64,000 bases of DNA from Rostratula benghalensis. Its lineage: Eukaryota > Chordata > Aves > Charadriiformes > Rostratulidae. The stretch is from contig VXAI01000139.1 in NCBI GenBank assembly GCA_013399305.1, positions 1,102,896 through 1,166,895 of the forward strand. Direction: 5' to 3'. The notes beneath the pieces were generated by a model. That model saw nothing but the letters and a program-made list of their open reading frames with translations, did not search any database and was not told the origin of the DNA. The stretch's first letter is position 1; the number at the start of each line of letters is the position of its first letter. Position numbers and translations under genes: made by a program. Positions 20,601 to 32,957 of this stretch are shown in pieces.

Positions 20601-22539
20601 TTATGAAAACAAGTGTTTAATTTGTTTATAAATTATGTAGCTGTAAAATGGAAGGGATACTTAAGTATAGACTTAGAACTGCTGACTGTATGCAGTGGTG
20701 ATGTTTCAAAACAGTAATCCTGAGAATTTAGAGGCAGATGTAAGCAAAATTTCATAATGCTGGTGTAATCTTTTTAAAAAATGTACAAACTGATCTCTTG
20801 CTGCAGTCTGATGGGCTATTGTAGGCTTTTAAAAACGGGGGAGGGACTTCCTGAAATGCTGAATTGAAGCATTTTAGGAACCCAGGTGCTTGCTCACATA
20901 CACCCTTCCCTTGCACCCCTGGGAAGAGTGGGAACAAGGAGAGGGAAGGGAGAAAAAAAAAAATCCCTTAGGTTGAGATAAAGATAGATTAATAGAAACA
21001 GTAACAGAAAAGGAAAAATAACAACAATAATAATAACAATAATGACATGGGTCATTTTCACTGCCCTGTGAAGTGGCACTGCTCAGAGCATAATATGAGC
21101 CATGAAAAGCAGAATAAACTTAAAACACAGGTGGCATCAGTTTTGAAACTGTTTAGGTGGAAAACATTTTCCAATATAATTTTTATTCTTGTAATGGGAG
21201 AAGTCAACAAGGTTGGGTGCAAAAGGCTGTGCTTAGAAGAACAGATGAGATGCAAATCCTAGGTAGAGAGTGTTTGCATAAGCAGCTGTTCTCGATCTGG
21301 AGGTTTTTACCACCCTCAAACCAGAGGAAGATCAGCAATAGGGGGGGATGTGAAAGGTTCCAAATGCCACACGTGGCAGTGGTGATCTGTGTTGTTTGGA
21401 CAGGATGTAGATAATGCCTCTAGAATAATTAAGGAATACTAAAAAAATAGTAATAAAAAACCCCCACCACAGACTGCAGGAGAGTTTAGTCTGGAAAAGA
21501 AAGGGTTTGACAATGAACTGTCTTCATAGTTTTGTAATTATGTGTAATCATTACAAATAGTAAAGATAATTTCCAATGGCTAATGGTGATTAATTGTTCC
21601 TTATGTTGATTGAGGCAGAGCTATACAATTTACAGCAATATGAATTTACTTAATAAGGAGGTTTTTGCAGTTAAACAGTTTTCTAACTCTGTTTAGCAGA
21701 GTTACTTCTGCTGTAGGAGTTCAAAACGATGTTGGAAAAACATTAGTCCTGATTGTCTGAGCTAGATCTAGGCCTGCTTTGGAGACAGGAGATAGACTGG
21801 AAGATACCATGAGGTTATGTTTTACATAACAGGACCCGATGCAGGGAGTTTATTCTCTCACCACACATGCAGAGCAAGTTCTTCAAATGACACAGATATT
21901 TTACCCCTTTTCTGGAATGTTTCATTTTCAGCTTCGTTCTACTTCTGGAGTTGGCCATTCACATTTTATAAAGCTTGCTGCGTGGATCTGGCTTCCTCAC
22001 CCCATTTTCATCTTTTTCCTCAACCTTTTACCCAATTAAGCCTAGTAGTGGAATATTTCCTTCCTCCATCTGTACGCAACCCAGCACTGGGAAATGGCAC
22101 TGTAAGAACTTCACGAGCTACAAGGGGTTGAGAAAAGTGCTAAAACTCTGTCTTGCTTCCAGCACTTGAGGAGTTGGGTCAGTCTTCTCTGTGCTGCGAC
22201 GTAGTTTGGCTGTGATAGAAACATGCAAAGCCAAATTATCTTGCAATAGCTTGAGCTTTCTGTAACAGAAACCAAATACCTTCCTCTTTAGTTATGGAAA
22301 GGTAACCCTGGGTATGGAAAACAACGGGGGCCAGCCTTCAGCTATTAAAGGTTATCAGAGGTGGGGAGTGACTTGTTTCTTTAGGAGGGAGTTTTGCATG
22401 TGTGATGACAAGTAAGGTAGCATTGAAATCTTCGAGATGGGCTCAGTGTGACCTGCTGCGTCTCCAGATGAGTTTTTGACACAGGGCTGTGTGTTGACAA
22501 ATTCCACCCAAACAAGGGTGGAGTTGCTGCTCCTGTTTT
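20601..22539. other. Intergenic DNA upstream of the second CpG island
   Basis: AT-rich sequence with a short AAC/AAT-rich run near 21018-21043. No gene or classified repeat is seen. Confidence 0.5.
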
Positions 22540-23130
22540 ATGCGCGCTGCCCGAGGCCAGAACAGTCCTGAGGACTCGGGAAAAGAGACGCAGAACCCGC
22601 TTAATCCCCCGAATCGCATTTTTCCGCGAAATTTCGGACTCCCACCCGTGGCGGGCACAGCCTCCCTCGGGCCGGCGGGTGCAGGCGCCTTTCACGCTTT
22701 ACCCACGGGCAGCGCTCCCTCCCCGGCTCCCGGCGCTGCCACGCCGCGGGGAGACGGCAGCGCCGCTCCTCCCCGCAGCCCCGGCTCCCCCCCCGCGACC
22801 CTCCCCACGCCGAGGCGGGGAGGCGCCGGGCGGGCTCCGCCGCCATCGGGCAGCGAGGGCGGGAGGCCGGGCAGCCACCGCCGCGGCGGCCATGGCGACG
22901 GAGGGTGAGTGCGGGCGGCGCCCGGGGCGGGGGCGGCCTCGCCGGGAAGGGGGCTCAGGGCGGCGACTTGGCTGCCCAGCGCTGAGGATGAGGGGCTTTT
23001 CTTCTGCCGGCCCAGGCTGAGGGGAGCGCGGCGCTGACGAGGAGCCGCGGGGGGCGGGGGTGAAACCGGGCCCGGCACCGGCGGCGCTGCTCCTGCGGGG
23101 ACCCTCCGCAGCCTGAGCCGGGCCCGCCGG
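22540..23130. promoter_or_regulatory. SYT16: CpG island, probable SYT16 promoter
   Basis: About 600 bp of dense CpG and GC (many CCGCGG and GGCGGGG-type words) flanked by AT-rich DNA, centred on a short coding exon at 22892. No TATA box is evident. The overlapping frames on both strands are high-GC artefacts. Confidence 0.75.
22892..22904 (+). CDS. SYT16: Probable first coding exon of SYT16 (13 coding bases)
   Basis: The context GCGGCGGCCATGG is a perfect Kozak sequence, and the coding run ATGGCGACGGAGG is followed immediately by GTGAGT, a consensus donor. It encodes M-A-T-E plus the first base of a Gly-type codon. SYT14, the closest paralogue of SYT16, starts M-A-I-E-G by my recollection with its first intron at a similar place. 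SYT16 follows SNAPC1 in human and other amniotes on the same strand. SYT16 is a C2-domain synaptotagmin-like protein thought not to bind calcium. No later exon was found within the window, so the gene name is inference from synteny and five residues. Confidence 0.5.
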
Positions 23131-25325
23131 GCCTGGCTGGGCGGGAAGAGGGGCTGTGTGGGGTGTCCTGAGCAGGTTGTTGCCTGATGACGCCTACCGC
23201 CTTGGCTGCGGTAGTGCTGCTGCTGCACAGGTGTTTCTCTGGGTGTTTCGGATCAGAGCGCTGGCGCGTTAAAACCCGAATTGCTAATTGCTGCTGTTGG
23301 CCACAGTCCTGGTGATCTCCTCCTGATTTACTGTAGAAACGCCAACATCAGTGCTTACTGAAGACTGCTCGGTTGTGTGTATATTTTGTCAGGTTGGGTG
23401 AAAATGGTTACGCAGGGCTTTGAGAGATGGTGGTATGGCTCTTGGCAACAAAATCCTAGTCTTGAGCTTTTTAAAAAGGTTGGACTTAATGGGAAATCTA
23501 ATTTCTCTCTTTCTTTCGTCGATTGGTGATGTTTGCTCATGTTTGCTGTTCCTTGCTTTCTTTGGAGGCTCTGTCCCTAAGGAGGGGTCACCCCAGGCAA
23601 GGCCCAGGCTGATGTGGAGTCGCTCAGTGCATGAAGGTGGCTGTAGGAGAAGAGGGCACTGCCTTGGTTTGCCCAGAGTGACAGCATGCCTTTACATAGC
23701 ACTATCTGTCCTTTTATTAGTTAGATACTCAAAACAGAGATCTAAAAGCACAGACAATGCTCAGTACATAATTGAATTATTATAACTTCATGTTCTATAG
23801 CATTTTACAAATCAATAAAAATATTGTGGGTTGGCTTCTCATCTCTGTTCCTGCTGCACAAGTATGAAATGGATAATTATACAACATTTAATTAATTAGA
23901 TGTCTTTCTGACCTAACTGTTCCTTAAACAAGAACGACTTTGTCTCCTCCAAGTACTTACAACAGGTATCATTTATTTAATGTACCTCTTCTTCTGGTAG
24001 TAGGTCTTTGCACTGAGGTGGTTGGTGGGTGACTGACGAGGGTGTGGCAGCAGCTGTGCTCCTACCACCCCAGCCCTGTGCTGTTGGTTTTGGGGTGTAC
24101 ATGGCTCCTGGATCAGCTGTGTGCACAGGCTCCCACAGGCTGGGGCTATAGCAGGGGTGATAAAAGCAGTGGGTGAGATTTCATTTTGTAATTTGTAGCT
24201 CAGAGCATCCAGAATGCTGGTGTTCTTTCTATTGAAGGGGAATTCAAGGAGGTTTTTTTTCTAGCATTTTAACTTAATCACATTATAGGAGAGAAGTGTG
24301 AAGAGATTGAACCAAGGGAATAGTAGCCACAGGGTCTTTCTTTCTCCGTGATTCTGGCCTGCCAGAAGAGGTGGAGGTGATGACTTGAGGTGACCAGAGA
24401 TATGTGTTACAGCAGTCTGCTCTGATTTTTGTTTTTAAATAATTAATTGTTCCTGCTAGCTGAAGGATCAGAAGTGAGGAAGTTTGGCCTCCAGTAACTT
24501 TGGCATCAAACCCAATTTGAAATGTGTAGAGCTTGGATACAGTTCAGGTCACTGCTAAGGAGAACAAAATACTGTGGATCATCTGAATACACTTCTAATA
24601 CTTCTAATGGTATTAAATATGGTATCCTCGTGGTATTAAGTATGTTCTGTACAATTTTAAATTAAAAACCTCCCAAGAGAATATATTTAAAAGAGGAAAT
24701 AGGTTCAGGTAGGTCTGAAATGCCTCTGTATTTGCTTTCATTTGAAAGTCCATGTCATTTTATCTGGGTTTTGTTTTTCCTGGCTTAGGATGTGTAGAGA
24801 AACCAGCAGTGTTATGGGGATGCCCATGGTCTCCACCACAGATCTGTGGCACTGGAGCTTAACCACGTTTCACATCAGTAAACCTGTTCATTACGTGAAT
24901 GAGTGTGCTGGCCATATTCCACCCAAAGGCAACTTCACTCTGCTCATGGTCTGTAGGTTGTTTGAACAAGCTCTTAATTAAATAGTCTATACCTATGTAT
25001 CTGTATCACTTCATGTGCGTGGCTATCATGGTGAATGTAATGTGGCACTAATCCTTATTGGCACAGGAATAAGAACTCGGGTACAGTAACCTGCGTTAAT
25101 CCTGAGTGAATTATTTGCTTAAAGAAGATGCTAGGGAGGGGATGCAGGTCTGGCATAGCAATTCAGGGGAGGATACTCTGGTTCTCTTGGCTCTTAAGAT
25201 CCTTATTAATGTGAAAATACAGGCAAGACTGCTAGATGCTTTTTTTAAAAAAAATAAGTGAATGAACTATCAACAACAATCCGAAGTCTTATTGGTTAGC
25301 TTCCCATGTCTTTCTGGATGGCATG
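22905..25325 (+). other. SYT16: Start of the presumed SYT16 intron 1
   Basis: GC-rich at first (tail of the CpG island), then AT-rich. An AATAAA occurs near 23814 with no associated gene. No repeats or coding exons were recognised. Confidence 0.45.
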
Positions 25326-26890
25326 AATCATAGAATAGAATCCTAGAATCGTCTAGGTTGGAAGGAGCCTTTAAGATCATCTAGTCTAACTGTCAGCCTA
25401 ACTCTGACAAAAAACCATGTCCCTGAGCACCATGTGAAGCTGTCTTTTAAATACTCCCAAGGATGGTGCCTCAGCTACTTCCCTGGGCAGCCCATTCCAA
25501 TGCTTGGTAACCCTTTCTGTGTAAAAATTTTTCCTAACATCCAACCTGGACCTCACTTGGCGCAACTTGAGGCCATTTCCTCTTGTCCTGTCGTCTGTGA
25601 CTTGGGACAAAAGACCAACCCTCGCCTCTCTACAACCTCCTTTTAGGTAGTTGTAGAGAGCGATAAGGTCTCTCCTCAGCCTCCTTTTCTCTAGGCTAAA
25701 CAGCCCCAGCTCCCTCAGCCTCTCCTCATAAAACTTATTCTCCAGACCACTCACCAGCTTTGTTGCCCTCCTCTGGATGTGATCCAGCACCTCAATGTCT
25801 TTTTTGTGGTAAAGGGGCCCAAAGCTGGACACAGTACTCGAGGTGGGGCCTCACCAGTGCTGACTACAGGCGGATGATCACCTCCCGAGTACTACTCACC
25901 CCTTCCTGATACAAGCCAAGATGCTGTTGGCCTTCTTGGCCACCTGGGCACAATGCTGGCTCATGTTCAGCCGACAGTCAGCCAACACCCCCAGGTTCTT
26001 TTTCCCAGGCAGCTCTCCAGCCACTCTTCCCCAAGGCTGTAGTGCTTCATGGGGTTGCTGTGACCCAAGTGCAGGACCTGGCACTTGACATTATTGAACC
26101 TCATCCTGTTGGTCTCAGCCCATTGATCCAGCCTGTCCAGATCCCCTCTGCACAGCCTTTCTGCCCTCCAGCAGGTCAACACTCCTGCCCAACTTGGTGT
26201 CATCTGTTACTGAGGATGCACTCAATGCCCTCGTCCAGATCATTAATAAAGATGTTAAAGAGAACCGGCCCCAGTATCAAGCCTGGTGGGACACCACTTG
26301 TGACTGGCCGCCAGCTGGATTTAACTCAATTTACCACCACTCTCTGAGCCTCGTCCTCCAGCCTGTCTTTAGCCTGGTGGAGAATACTCCCATCTAAGCC
26401 ATGGGCGGCCAGTTTCTCCAGGAGGATACTGTGGGAGACTGTTAAAGTCCAGGTAAACAGCATCCATACCCTTTCCCTCATTCACCAAGTGGATCACTTT
26501 ATCATAGAAGGAGATCAGGTTTGTCAAGCAGGACCTACTCCTCATGAACCTGTGCTGGCTGGGCCTGATCACCTGGGTGTCCTTCATCCACTTCATGCAC
26601 CGCTTAATGGCAGTCAGGATGATCTATTCCATGATCTTCCCAGGCACTGAGGTCAGACTGGCAGGCCTGTAGTTCCCCAGATCATCCTCCAACTCTCCTT
26701 GTGGATGGGCATCATATTTGCTAGACGCCAGTCAGCTGAGACCTCCCCAGTTTGACAGGAGTGCTGGTAAATGATAGAAAGTGGCTCAGTGTCTCTCAGT
26801 ACCTTCGGGTGGATCCCATCTGTCCCTGTAGACTTGTTTGTATCTAGGTGTTGGAGCAGGTCCCTCACCACCTCCCTTTGGATTACGGGG
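25326..26890 (-). mobile_element. CR1 LINE, minus strand, about 1.56 kb
   Basis: This is the longest CR1 copy in the window. Reading the minus strand from 26890 down: RT N-terminal part (NKSTGTDGIHPKVLRD, then SADWRLANMMPIHK), RT core (IRPSQHRFMRSRSCLTNLIS), the post-catalytic region (RLDQWAETNRMRFNNVKC), and the terminal conserved part ([20 protein letters not shown], then [20 protein letters not shown]). The 3' end at 25326-25400 has the typical ATCATAGAAT/CTAGAATC tail. Frames shift several times, so it is inactive. Its 5' truncation point abuts an ATT microsatellite. Confidence 0.95.
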
Positions 26891-26893
26891 CCT

Positions 26894-26941
26894 TCATTAT
26901 TATTATTATTACCAGTGTTGTTGTTGTTATTATTATTATTG
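26894..26941. repeat. (ATT)n/(GTT)n microsatellite
   Basis: Trinucleotide repeats ATT and GTT in three blocks at the 5' edge of the minus-strand CR1. Confidence 0.85.
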
Positions 26942-27143
26942 TGACTCAAATGTAAAAGATGCTGGATGCCTCCAAGGAGTGAGAGGTCAATCTAACTAGC
27001 CTTCACCGGTTTCGATAGGATTTGAAAGCATCTGGGAGCTCACAGATATTGCTTATTCCTACAGCTGGCAGACATGTTTTCAAAAGTCTGCTATTTAAAA
27101 ACAATACGGTTTCATGAATGATACCAAAACTACTTATTTTGGT

Positions 27144-27167
27144 AAAAAAAAAAAAAAAAAAAAAAAA
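27144..27167. repeat. Poly(A) tract of 24
   Basis: An uninterrupted A run with no associated LINE or SINE body. CR1 elements do not end in poly(A), so it is probably simple expansion. Confidence 0.85.
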
Positions 27168-27846
27168 GAGTTTTGAAACACTCAAGTTCTTCTTATGAAA
27201 ATGTTGAAAATCAGTATGTGGTTTACATTGCAGGAGTGTCTAGAGAGCATACTCAGATAATGTATATACATTTTTTGAAAATCCTCCAAATGTTTCCCAT
27301 CTCATTGTCCTGAGAACAAAGTGCTTGCACAGTTGAAAGAAAAATGTTTGGTGATGGAAACAGTAATTTTTACACAGCCCTTTGTGGTATCTCCCCGTGA
27401 CTGACAAAAAAAAAAGAACTTTCAAGAAGAATTTATTGCTCTTTGGTGTGATACTTTCTGTTTCCTAAGCATTAACTCCTCAATTAGGGGGGGATTCTGC
27501 ACAATGGAGGGCATCTGCACGCTGCTGACTCTGCAGGTATTGTGAATTTGGTCAGAAGATAAGCATTTGAGCCACTTAAAAAAGATAATTATCAGGAACT
27601 TGCAGTTGTTGTCTGCAGCAAGCAATTTATAATAGATTTTTTTCTTTTTTAGTATTTAATTTTGTTCTGAGAGAGATGGGGAAGCGAGGCTTGCAGTAGA
27701 TAGTAAATCTCAGGAGCAGCTAATAATGGCCATAAGCCTTGCCAACAAACAGCTGAGAGGAGGTCGCAGCTCCTTGGCCTGGTACACAAAAATCTGTGGC
27801 CGCCTTGCAGGCACTCCTTTCTGAATTGTTTGCCTGGTTTCCTCAT

Positions 27847-28140
27847 TCAGAGAATCATAGAACAGTTTGGGTTGGAAGAGACCATAAAGAGCATCTTGCT
27901 CCAACTCCCCTGCCCACTAGACTAGCTTGCTCCAAGTCCCATCCAGCCTGGCCTTGAACACCTCCAGGGGTGGGGCAACCACAGCTTCTCTGGGCAGCCT
28001 GCTACAGTGCCTGATGGCCCTCCCAGGAAAGAATTTCTTCCTAATATCTAACCTAAACTTCCCCTCTTTCAGTTTAAAACCGTAACCCCTCATCCTATCA
28101 CTACACTCCTTGAGAAAGAGTCCCTCCCAGTCATTGCAGG
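27847..28140 (-). mobile_element. CR1 LINE 3' fragment, minus strand
   Basis: It starts with AGAATCATAGAACAGTTTGG and continues through the reverse complement of the CR1 3' UTR (CATCCAGCCTGGCCTTGAAC; TTTCTTCCTAATATCTAACC), ending near TCCCTCCCAG. About 290 bp. The sequence type differs from the 25.3-kb copy, suggesting another subfamily. Confidence 0.92.
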
Positions 28141-28204
28141 CTGTTAAAATAGTTTATGCTGTTTAAGTTGCTAAAGTGAATTATTGATTAACTAATTAGC
28201 ACAC

Positions 28205-28425
28205 AGCCTAGGTTCATATGAGGAAAAACTTCTTCATGGTGAGGGTGACAGAACACTGGAACGGGCTGCTCAGAGAGGTGGTGGAGTCTCCTCTGGAGAC
28301 ATTCAAAACCCACCTGGACATGTTCCTGTGTGACCTGATCTAGGTGTTCCTGCTCTGGCAGGGGGATTGGACTAGATGATCTTTCAAGGTCCCTTCCAAT
28401 CCCTGATATTCTGTAATTCCCTGAT
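28205..28425 (+). mobile_element. CR1 LINE 3' fragment, plus strand
   Basis: About 220 bp: GAGGAAAAACTTCTTCATGG, then GGAGACATTCAAAACCCACC, then GGATTGGACTAGATGATC and a degenerate TGATATTCTGTAAT tail. It lies about 65 bp from the oppositely oriented copy at 27847-28140. Confidence 0.9.
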
Positions 28426-28689
28426 TTGTGTGCTGGCGAGAGGGGCATGGCCTGGGAAGCAGAGCAGGGACCAGTGTCCTGACATGCTCTGCGCAGTCGC
28501 ATGGCTGGCTGAGAGAGCTGGCAGCATCCAAAGGGGTTTTGCAGTGTTTGTTCTTTGCAGGGTCTGTGTTTTGCTAAGATGTGTGGCTGTTCCTTTTTAA
28601 TAAACTATTTAAGAGTCAAAAGCATGACTAAGATACCTCATTGTGAAGTCTGTGTGTCCTAGAGAGGAGTAATCCCACACACCAGTACA

Positions 28690-29008
28690 GATTAGGGGCT
28701 GACCTGCTGGATAGCAGCTCTGTAGAGACCTGGGAGTACTGTTTGGCTGACCATGAGAAACCACATTGTTGTCTCATAGTCAACCAACAAGTAGACCATG
28801 AGGCAGCAATGTGCCCTCGGGGCCAAGAGGGCCAATAGTCTCCTGGGGTATATTAAAAAGAGCAAGGCCAGCAGGTTGAGAGAGGTCACCCTCCCCCTCT
28901 ACTGTCTTGGTGAGGCCACATCTGGAGTACTGTGTCCAGTTCCAGGCTTCCCAGTTCAAGAAGGACAGGGTACTACTGAAAAGAGTCCAGTGGAGGCTAC
29001 ATAGGAGG
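28690..29008 (+). mobile_element. CR1 LINE internal fragment, plus strand
   Basis: It begins GGGCTGACCTGCTGGATAGC and contains the conserved RQQCALGAKRANSLLGYIKK-type coding relic, then CCCCTCTACTGTCTTGGTGA and an end at GTCCAGTGGAGGCTAC. It stops abruptly before the CR1 3' region, which may resume at 29785. Confidence 0.88.
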
Positions 29009-29784
29009 CTGTGATTTTGTGTTGGCTGCAGATATGCTATACCTGCTTCCTTATGCCTGTGTCTCCAAGACTTCAGTGGTGCTTCAGTGTTTTTAAACCA
29101 GATGCTTTAGTGGTTTTGCAGTGAATTGTCAGTGAAGTTACTTGGTGAGTGTTGCATTTGCCCTTTCTTGAGAGCTAACAGCTAATTACCCACAGACTCT
29201 CTTAGCTGTCAGTGTAAACTGCTGCTTGTGCATGAGATGTTTAGATGAGGTGTGCTTTGCAGTGCAGAGGGAACTCAGGCACTGATATTGCTGGCCTGAT
29301 GGATGAAGGGGAAAGTGATATTTCACAATTGGTTAACAAACTATCAGTAATTTAGAGCCAGGTCAGCAATTGGTAGAAGTCTCTGGCTAGTCATGCTCAA
29401 GAAACACAGGTTTTAATAGAACTAAGGTAGAGAGCTCCCCTCTGGGAGACTATTACAGTGTGGTTTCTCAAGTTTTGAGATTATAAATTGGAAAATAACA
29501 TTGGAAAGAGCATGGGAGGAAAGAGGACAGACTCTAGAGCTGAATAAAGGCCTTTGGAGAAAACAGATACTTGCTTCTGCCAGCAAAGATCTCCTTCAGG
29601 GAAATGAGGGTGAATGTCCTGTCTATAGGCTGGAGTAAGATATGTATGTTTATAAAGGTAGTTTTCCATAATATTTTCAAATGCACATCCAAACCAAGTA
29701 ACTATGTTGTTTAATGTCTGAATTGCAATAAACAAATGAAAAAAAATCACGTTAAAACCTCACAATTCTGAGAATTATTTCAGA
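29009..29784. other. Sequence of unknown origin between two CR1 parts
   Basis: About 780 bp separating a CR1 internal part from what could be the 3' continuation of the same element. No terminal repeats, coding domains or known family were recognised. Confidence 0.4.
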
Positions 29785-30175
29785 GCTTCTGCTCTGAAGG
29801 TGAAGAGAAGGCTCCAGGGAGACCTTATAGCAGCCTTCTAGTACCTAAAGGGGACCTACAGGAGAGAATGGGAGGGACTGTTCACAAGGGCATGTAGTGA
29901 TAGGATGAGGGGTGATGATTTTAAACTGAAAGAGGAAGGGAGATTTAGATTACATATTAGGAAGAAATTCTTTCCTATGAGTGTAGTGAGACGCTGGAAC
30001 AGGCTGCACTGAGAAGTTGTGGATGCTCCATCCCTGGAGGGGTTCAGGATCCGTCTGGGTGGGGTTTTGAGCAACCTGGTCTAGTGGGAGGTGTCCCTGC
30101 CCATGGCAGGGGGGTTGGAATCAGATGATCTTTAAGGTCCCTTCCAACCCAAATCATTCAATGGTTCTATGTGCT
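29785..30175 (+). mobile_element. CR1 LINE 3' fragment, plus strand
   Basis: It starts at AAGAGAAGGCTCCAGGGAGA and runs through the CR1 3' UTR (GGAAGAAATTCTTTCCTATG; GGTCCCTTCCAACCCAAATC) to the tail CATTCAATGGTTCTATGTG. It begins about 70 bp downstream, in CR1 consensus terms, of where the 28690-29008 fragment stops. Confidence 0.92.
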
Positions 30176-32957
30176 GTTCCCTGCCACTCTGACAGTTGGC
30201 TTAGTTAGTTGGTTTAGTCTGAATGAATGATGCCCTCAGGCCCTGTAGGGAGATCAAGATGAAAGGGTTGCCAGGTGCTCTAAAGCCATGACCCAGACCT
30301 CCCAAGCTTGTAAGCTAATGTTGAAAAAAATCAATAGTTTCAAGTCTCAAAGATTTTTGAGCACGTGTCCTGACTGACTCTGTGGCCTTTAGTTTGCCTA
30401 CTTTTTTAGGTTTTTAGGTATTTCTTCTGCAAACATGTGAACTAGAAACAAAAATATAAACTGAATTTCTCTTCTGTGATGATGTGGTTCCAAATGTTAC
30501 AGAGTGAAGAAAAGCACTAAATGACTTAAATTTGATAGCAACTCTGGCAACAGTATTGCAGGTCCCCCTTTTAGGGGAAAAGGTGTGGATTACAGGTTTC
30601 CCAATTGGCAGTCTCAAGGGGAGAGGAGTGATTCTTGTGAGCACATTTTCAGTGCTTCCTCAGCAAGAACTAGGCAGGACATGTAGTCACATATTTGCCC
30701 TCCTCAAGTCACAAGGATAGATCTCCAGAGCTCCTCCTCTTCTCCCCATTTACTCTCCTGTTTCTTTCTTGCCTCTTCTGAGTTCAGTTCTTTATTCTCC
30801 CAGTCTTTCCCTGTCTCCTGCCTGGCAGAGGGACACCATCAGAGCTTCTGCTGTTGCCTTGGTTTGTGTTTTGTTCTCCCTTGAAACCAGCGGAAGGAGA
30901 GGCATGTAGAGGCTGGCCCCCTGGGAAGGAGAAGGACCTCATATGGTGTTGCTCAGCAGCCCTTGTTTGCTGGGAATCAAAGAAAATAATTTGTGAGCGT
31001 CCCGTGCTGAAACCAGTAGATGAGTCTTAGGCGGTTTTTGACTTCTGGAGTTCATTTGAAGCATGAAATACATGATGAGGTGGTTCCAGGGTTGGGGCAA
31101 TGGAAATTTAGGAGTTGTACTTTGCTTACTTGATCATGGGTTGGTGACACTGGAGGAATGTTTCCTTCGCGGACACTGCAGCAAGATCCATGATGAGCAC
31201 TTATCAGATCATAAACAGAGTAGTTACACAGATCGGTGGTCAGCCAAGTGTCTCCATGGGAAACCCTACAGCCAGAAGTCTGAGTGTGAATCAGTCAGAT
31301 GATATGAAACATGGAGCAGCATACTGTGGAGAGATGCCCCTTTCTGAGCGTGGAAAGAGGAGCCTTCATGCTCCTGAACTGTTGCTGGTGTTTTCAGCAG
31401 TTAGCATCAGCAACCACGGGAGCATGAGTCAGAAATCAAGATTGCATTGTGTCAGGTAACTAACTCACTAATGCCTGATGGAGTTGCACTCTGATGTTTT
31501 TGTTTGGTCCATTAAGCATTTAAATGGAGCATCTTCAGCAGCGTGTGCTGGGAGTTACTGTGCTTCAGGAAGACTCCACAGGTGAGAGCAGTGTGGATGC
31601 TGGGGTTCAGATCCTTCTAGGCAAACCCAGGACTCCCACTCAGGGCTGGCCTGTCTTGTACCCATAGCCATGCAACTGCTGGAGGAAAAGGGCTGCTCAC
31701 TTCATCTTAGACAGTGCTTTGTCTCTTTGATAATAGATAAACTCATCAGGAAACGTAGGCAGAAGTTTCTCTGTTTTGGGTTATGGGAAAGATTAGGTAT
31801 GAGGGAGTTCTGCCAATTTGGTTAATGCTGTCACAGTTTTTGGGAGTAGGTGGGTGCCTGGGGAATTGCAATGCAAAAAATGTCAGATCCCCTAGGATTA
31901 GGTGTCAACTAACTGATGATTTTGAGGACTGCAGTTTTGAAATTGGTACCTGAAAATAGGAATTGCGTGGGACTTTGTCACTGATTTTCTTTGAGAATCA
32001 ACCCTTTCTGAGAACTTTAACTTTGGGATCCTGTTGGCATTCAGTTCTAGTATGTAAATATTCATTCAGCAAATCTCACTCTTTTGCACTCTAACTCCTG
32101 TGCCTCCCTGTAGCATATAGAGCATAGCTCCAGCTAATGGAATTACAATAGGTTACACGGTGCATAGCAGGGTGAGGAGTGTAAGGCCCAAACTGCACAT
32201 GGCTAGCAATGTGTTTGTACTGTGATAATCAAAAGGTAGCAGCTGTCTTGCCCTCTCTTTTTATTTTTCTTTTTTGAAACCCACTCTTTTCATGATGACT
32301 TGGGCTCATCATGAAGGTAAAAATAGCTTCTCTATTTAAAGAGAACAGATGGTTTTTCTGATGTTTTTTCCTTAACATTGAATGAATTGTGGTTGAGTCA
32401 GAAACTGCAAGCCCAGAAATGTATGTTTTCATTAGAGAAATACTTGATTAGGTTAATTGAGTATGATTCAATGTGATGTACATTTGGCCAACTTAAAAGC
32501 TGTCCAACTTTGTCTTGGACAGAGATAACAGTATCTCAGTGTTTGCAATTTGCTCAGTAGTTTCCAAAAATGATGCCTAAAGAGTCACAAAACATTGAGG
32601 GGGCACTACTGAATTAGTGGAGGGAATGTAATCTTTTGTAAAATACAAACCAACCAACCAAACAAACAAAGCAAACTAAACCAACCAAACAACCAAAACC
32701 AGGAAAAATTACTAAACCAATGAACCCCTCCCAAACCTCCACAGAAAGAAAACCCACAACACAACCTCCCCTCCATTTTTTTCAGAACAGTGCAAACGGG
32801 TATTGTATACTAAGTCATGCTCAGACATAAAACTTATACTGGCTTAATTGTGGTAATGTATATGTGAAGCAAGGTGTGTGGCTCACAAAAGAGCACGCAC
32901 CTATATGTCACTAGCATGTGTCTGAGAACAAGGGTGAGATTCAGTGTGACATAAAAG
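30176..32957. other. Presumed SYT16 intron, no classified features
   Basis: Mixed-composition sequence with short chance frames. An A/C-rich run at 32645-32710 is listed separately. No exon or repeat body was recognised. Confidence 0.45.
32645..32710 (+). repeat. A/C-rich low-complexity tract (ACCA/AACA units)
   Basis: Imperfect CCAA/ACAA tetranucleotide units free of G and T for long stretches, a degenerate microsatellite. Confidence 0.8.

Noticed and set aside
22381..23228. Long GC-rich frames of up to 178 codons around the second CpG island
   Set aside because: Same artefact of GC-rich DNA. Only the short ATG-to-GTGAGT exon has a gene-like context.
25398..25832. 144-codon minus-strand frame that looks protein coding
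   Set aside because: It is the C-terminal part of CR1 ORF2, not a host gene.
27144..27167. Poly(A) tract as the tail of a processed pseudogene or SINE
   Set aside because: The sequence 5' of it shows no gene-like or SINE-like body on either strand.
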